Notes under the pieces: model-generated
The model's input: only the letters and a program-made list of their open reading frames with translations
Told to the model about the DNA's origin: nothing
Database searches by the model: none
Part shown: positions 5,863 to 7,627 of the stretch, piece after piece
Position numbering within the stretch: the stretch's first letter is position 1
Layout of the letters: every line of letters begins with the position of its first letter
Position numbers and translations under genes: made by a program
DNA from: Candidatus Latescibacterota bacterium
GTDB lineage: Bacteria > Latescibacterota > 4484-107 > B68-G9
Direction: 5' to 3'
Assembly (NCBI GenBank): GCA_012962735.1
Contig: DTXA01000465.1
Span: forward strand, 1 to 7,627
DNA: 7,627 nt

Positions 5863-7627
5863 GTGAGGAGAAAGCTCTTCTTCGTCTTAATAGCCCTCGC
5901 CTTGCAAGGGCCTCTGGTAGTTGGGTTGACATCTGAGCTTCGGGATTGGAGGACTCGCAGGGAGAGGGTCTTGTTGGCCTACGAGGCCCAACCTAAGGGT
6001 AACAAACCAGAACACCTCGTGCGGGAGGATTCGCTTTACAAGTCCCCGATTCAATTGGCGCTCTCCAAGGATGGAAGGTGGCTTTATGTGGTTTGCGAGA
6101 GGGCGGACGCGCTATACGTTATAGATGCCCAAAAGAGGAAGGTAAGGAAGGTAGTCAAGGTCGGCAAGCATCCTTTCGGGGTCTGCGTTTCTCCCGACGG
6201 GAGGTGGATCTACGTATCCAACAGATGGACGGACGACATATCAGTTATAGATGCGAGGACCTTGGAGGAGGTCAGGGCCATCCCAGTGGGGTTCGACCCG
6301 CACGGGTTGATCACAGACAAGGAAGGGAGATACCTTTATGTCGCCAATCTGGCTTCGAACGACGTTTCGGTCGTGTGTCTCAAGCGCGGCAAGGAGGTCA
6401 AAAAACTCAGGACCGGATATCAGCCCTTTGAGGTGGCCCTTTCCCCGGATGGGAGGTATGTGTACGTCTCAAACCAGCTCTCCAATCCAGTGCCTTTCCG
6501 TGAGCCCCCGATCCCAGAGGTTACGATCATAGATACGAAGACCAACTTCGTGGTGGACAGACGGGATTTGTACTCCACCACGATCCTCCAGAGTGTGGAA
6601 TGTTCCCCAGACGGAGAGTTCGCGGTGGTGGCGTTGGAGCTCCCCAAGAACCTCCTTCCCGAGACCCAGATCTACCAGGGATGGATGGTGACCTACGGGC
6701 TGGCTTTCTTAGAGGCCAGGCCGAGGGGCAAGGTGGCCTTCCTTCTCACGGACGAGATGAACCAGTACTATGCAGACCCGTTTGAGCTTGTGTTCTCTCC
6801 CGACGGGAAAAGGTTATACGTATCCTGCAGCGGTAAGGATGTGATAACGGTCTTGGATATGGACCGGGTGAGGGAGGTTTTGGAGGTAAGGAAAGGCAAG
6901 ATCGGGATATCGGACGAGCTGATAAGGAGGTACGCAAGGCACTTGGCTTTGAGCCATGAGTACGTGGTGGCCCGTATCCCGACGGCGTTCCAGGATGACG
7001 GCGACCCCAAGCGCCCTCAGGGCAAGGGATATAACCCCAAAGGCCTGGCGATCTCCCCGGATGGGAGGTGGCTGTATGTGGCCAACAGGCTTTCGGACGA
7101 GATAGGGGTGATAGATACGGAAGAGGGCAGGGTCGTGGACGTGATAGACCTTGGGGGACCGAGGAGGATGACCAAGGTCAGGTGGGGGGAATACCTCTTT
7201 AACCACAGCGTGATAAGCTTCCAGGACCAGTTGAGCTGCAACACATGCCATCCCGAGAACAACGTGGACGGGCTCCTCTACGATATAGCCATAGACGGCG
7301 GGATGGGGATGAACGTGATAGACAACAGGACCATGAGGGGAGTAGCCTTCACCGCGCCCTTCAAGTGGAACGGTAAAAACCCCAACCTCGCCCGTCAGGA
7401 GGGGCCGAGGGCGGCCCAGCTCTTCTTCCGCTCTCTGGGGTTCGTGGGGAAGGATAGGGAGGCGGTCGTGGCTTTCATAGAGTCCATCCCGCTTCCTCCC
7501 AATAGATACCGTCCTCTTCCTGAGCGGCCTCTCTTAGCCTCTGTGGTAGCCTCTGTGGACGACGATCCGCCCGAACTTCTGACCCCCCTCCAGAGGATAG
7601 GGAAGGAGATATTTGAAAGGGCTTATA
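5863..7627 (+). CDS. Exported seven-bladed YVTN propeller fused to a MauG/cytochrome c peroxidase-like heme domain (HzsB-HzsC-like fusion), 3' end outside window
   Basis: The frame is open from the GTG at 5863 to the right edge, 588 codons so far. RRKLFFVLIALALQGPLVVG at the N-terminus is a signal sequence or anchor without a lipobox. Seven propeller repeats of the SPDGRWLYVAN type start near residues 67, 110, 152, 194, 248, 312 and 398. From about residue 437 a diheme peroxidase-type domain begins (KVRWGEYLFNHSVISFQDQLSCNTCH, with CNTCH at 459-463), followed by NRTMRGVAFTAPFKWNGKNPNLARQEG, as in MauG and CcpA-like proteins. The last visible residues (LTPLQRIGKEIFERAY) look like the lead-in to a second heme motif beyond the edge. 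Hydrazine synthase beta is a seven-bladed propeller and gamma a diheme MauG/CcP-like protein, fused in some anammox bacteria. Alone, the fusion could also be a generic YncE-like propeller peroxidase; its HzsA-related operon partner tips the reading. The gene starts 2 nt after the preceding stop. Confidence 0.85.
   Translation, partial: MRRKLFFVLIALALQGPLVVGLTSELRDWRTRRERVLLAYEAQPKGNKPEHLVREDSLYKSPIQLALSKDGRWLYVVCERADALYVIDAQKRKVRKVVKVGKHPFGVCVSPDGRWIYVSNRWTDDISVIDARTLEEVRAIPVGFDPHGLITDKEGRYLYVANLASNDVSVVCLKRGKEVKKLRTGYQPFEVALSPDGRYVYVSNQLSNPVPFREPPIPEVTIIDTKTNFVVDRRDLYSTTILQSVECSPDGEFAVVALELPKNLLPETQIYQGWMVTYGLAFLEARPRGKVAFLLTDEMNQYYADPFELVFSPDGKRLYVSCSGKDVITVLDMDRVREVLEVRKGKIGISDELIRRYARHLALSHEYVVARIPTAFQDDGDPKRPQGKGYNPKGLAISPDGRWLYVANRLSDEIGVIDTEEGRVVDVIDLGGPRRMTKVRWGEYLFNHSVISFQDQLSCNTCHPENNVDGLLYDIAIDGGMGMNVIDNRTMRGVAFTAPFKWNGKNPNLARQEGPRAAQLFFRSLGFVGKDREAVVAFIESIPLPPNRYRPLPERPLLASVVASVDDDPPELLTPLQRIGKEIFERAY
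7237..7251 (+). other. c-type heme binding motif (CNTCH) of the propeller-peroxidase fusion
   Basis: Encodes C459-N-T-C462-H463 after QDQLS, the usual position of the first heme in MauG/cytochrome c peroxidase-like proteins. Attachment of heme c requires export, in line with the N-terminal signal. Confidence 0.88.

Noticed and set aside
1731..7627. Calling the locus true anammox hydrazine synthase (hzsA, hzsB, hzsC).
   Set aside because: The first protein is shorter, its first heme site lacks the expected Tyr, it is a lipoprotein, and two unrelated genes split the operon. HzsA-related proteins also occur outside anammox bacteria.
1..7627. tRNA, rRNA, CRISPR arrays, insertion sequences or phage genes.
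   Set aside because: No T-loop signature, rRNA core, regularly spaced direct repeats outside genes, transposase or phage-type gene was seen on either strand.

Overview
The window is bacterial and GC-rich, with gapless, same-strand genes. Arginine is written mostly as AGG and isoleucine often as ATA. That bias, in a GC-rich genome, is common in thermophilic and deep-branching uncultured bacteria, so a thermophile is a reasonable guess, but no phylum can be named from the sequence. Every gene reads on the + strand.

Region 1 (1-718) holds the C-terminal part of a MoxR-type AAA+ ATPase cut by the left edge. A terminator-like hairpin and a candidate promoter follow. Region 2 (719-1543) is a short, single-domain DAHP synthase, the entry step of aromatic amino acid synthesis. 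It lacks the N-terminal regulatory domain of the Thermotoga-type enzyme. Region 3 (1544-1730) is a non-coding gap with three inverted repeats.

Region 4 (1731-7627, running off the right edge) is the notable part. It is a tight four-gene operon with gaps of -4, 3 and 2 nt. The genes encode (i) a diheme lipoprotein with an N-terminal propeller, whose layout and middle domain match the hydrazine synthase alpha subunit (HzsA-related); (ii) a small flavodoxin; (iii) an exported seven-repeat FG-GAP protein with a C-terminal ASPIC/UnbV domain (CRTAC1-like); and (iv) an exported seven-bladed YVTN propeller fused to a MauG/cytochrome c peroxidase-like heme domain, whose second half lies beyond the window.

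Genes (i) and (iv) together reproduce the domain plan of hydrazine synthase: alpha as propeller, heme, heme; beta as a seven-bladed propeller; gamma as a diheme peroxidase-like protein. Beta and gamma are fused here, as in some anammox bacteria. The first heme site departs from the anammox enzyme as I recall it, and two extra genes sit inside the operon. I therefore read the locus as a hydrazine-synthase-like extracytoplasmic multiheme complex of unknown substrate, not as proof of anammox metabolism.
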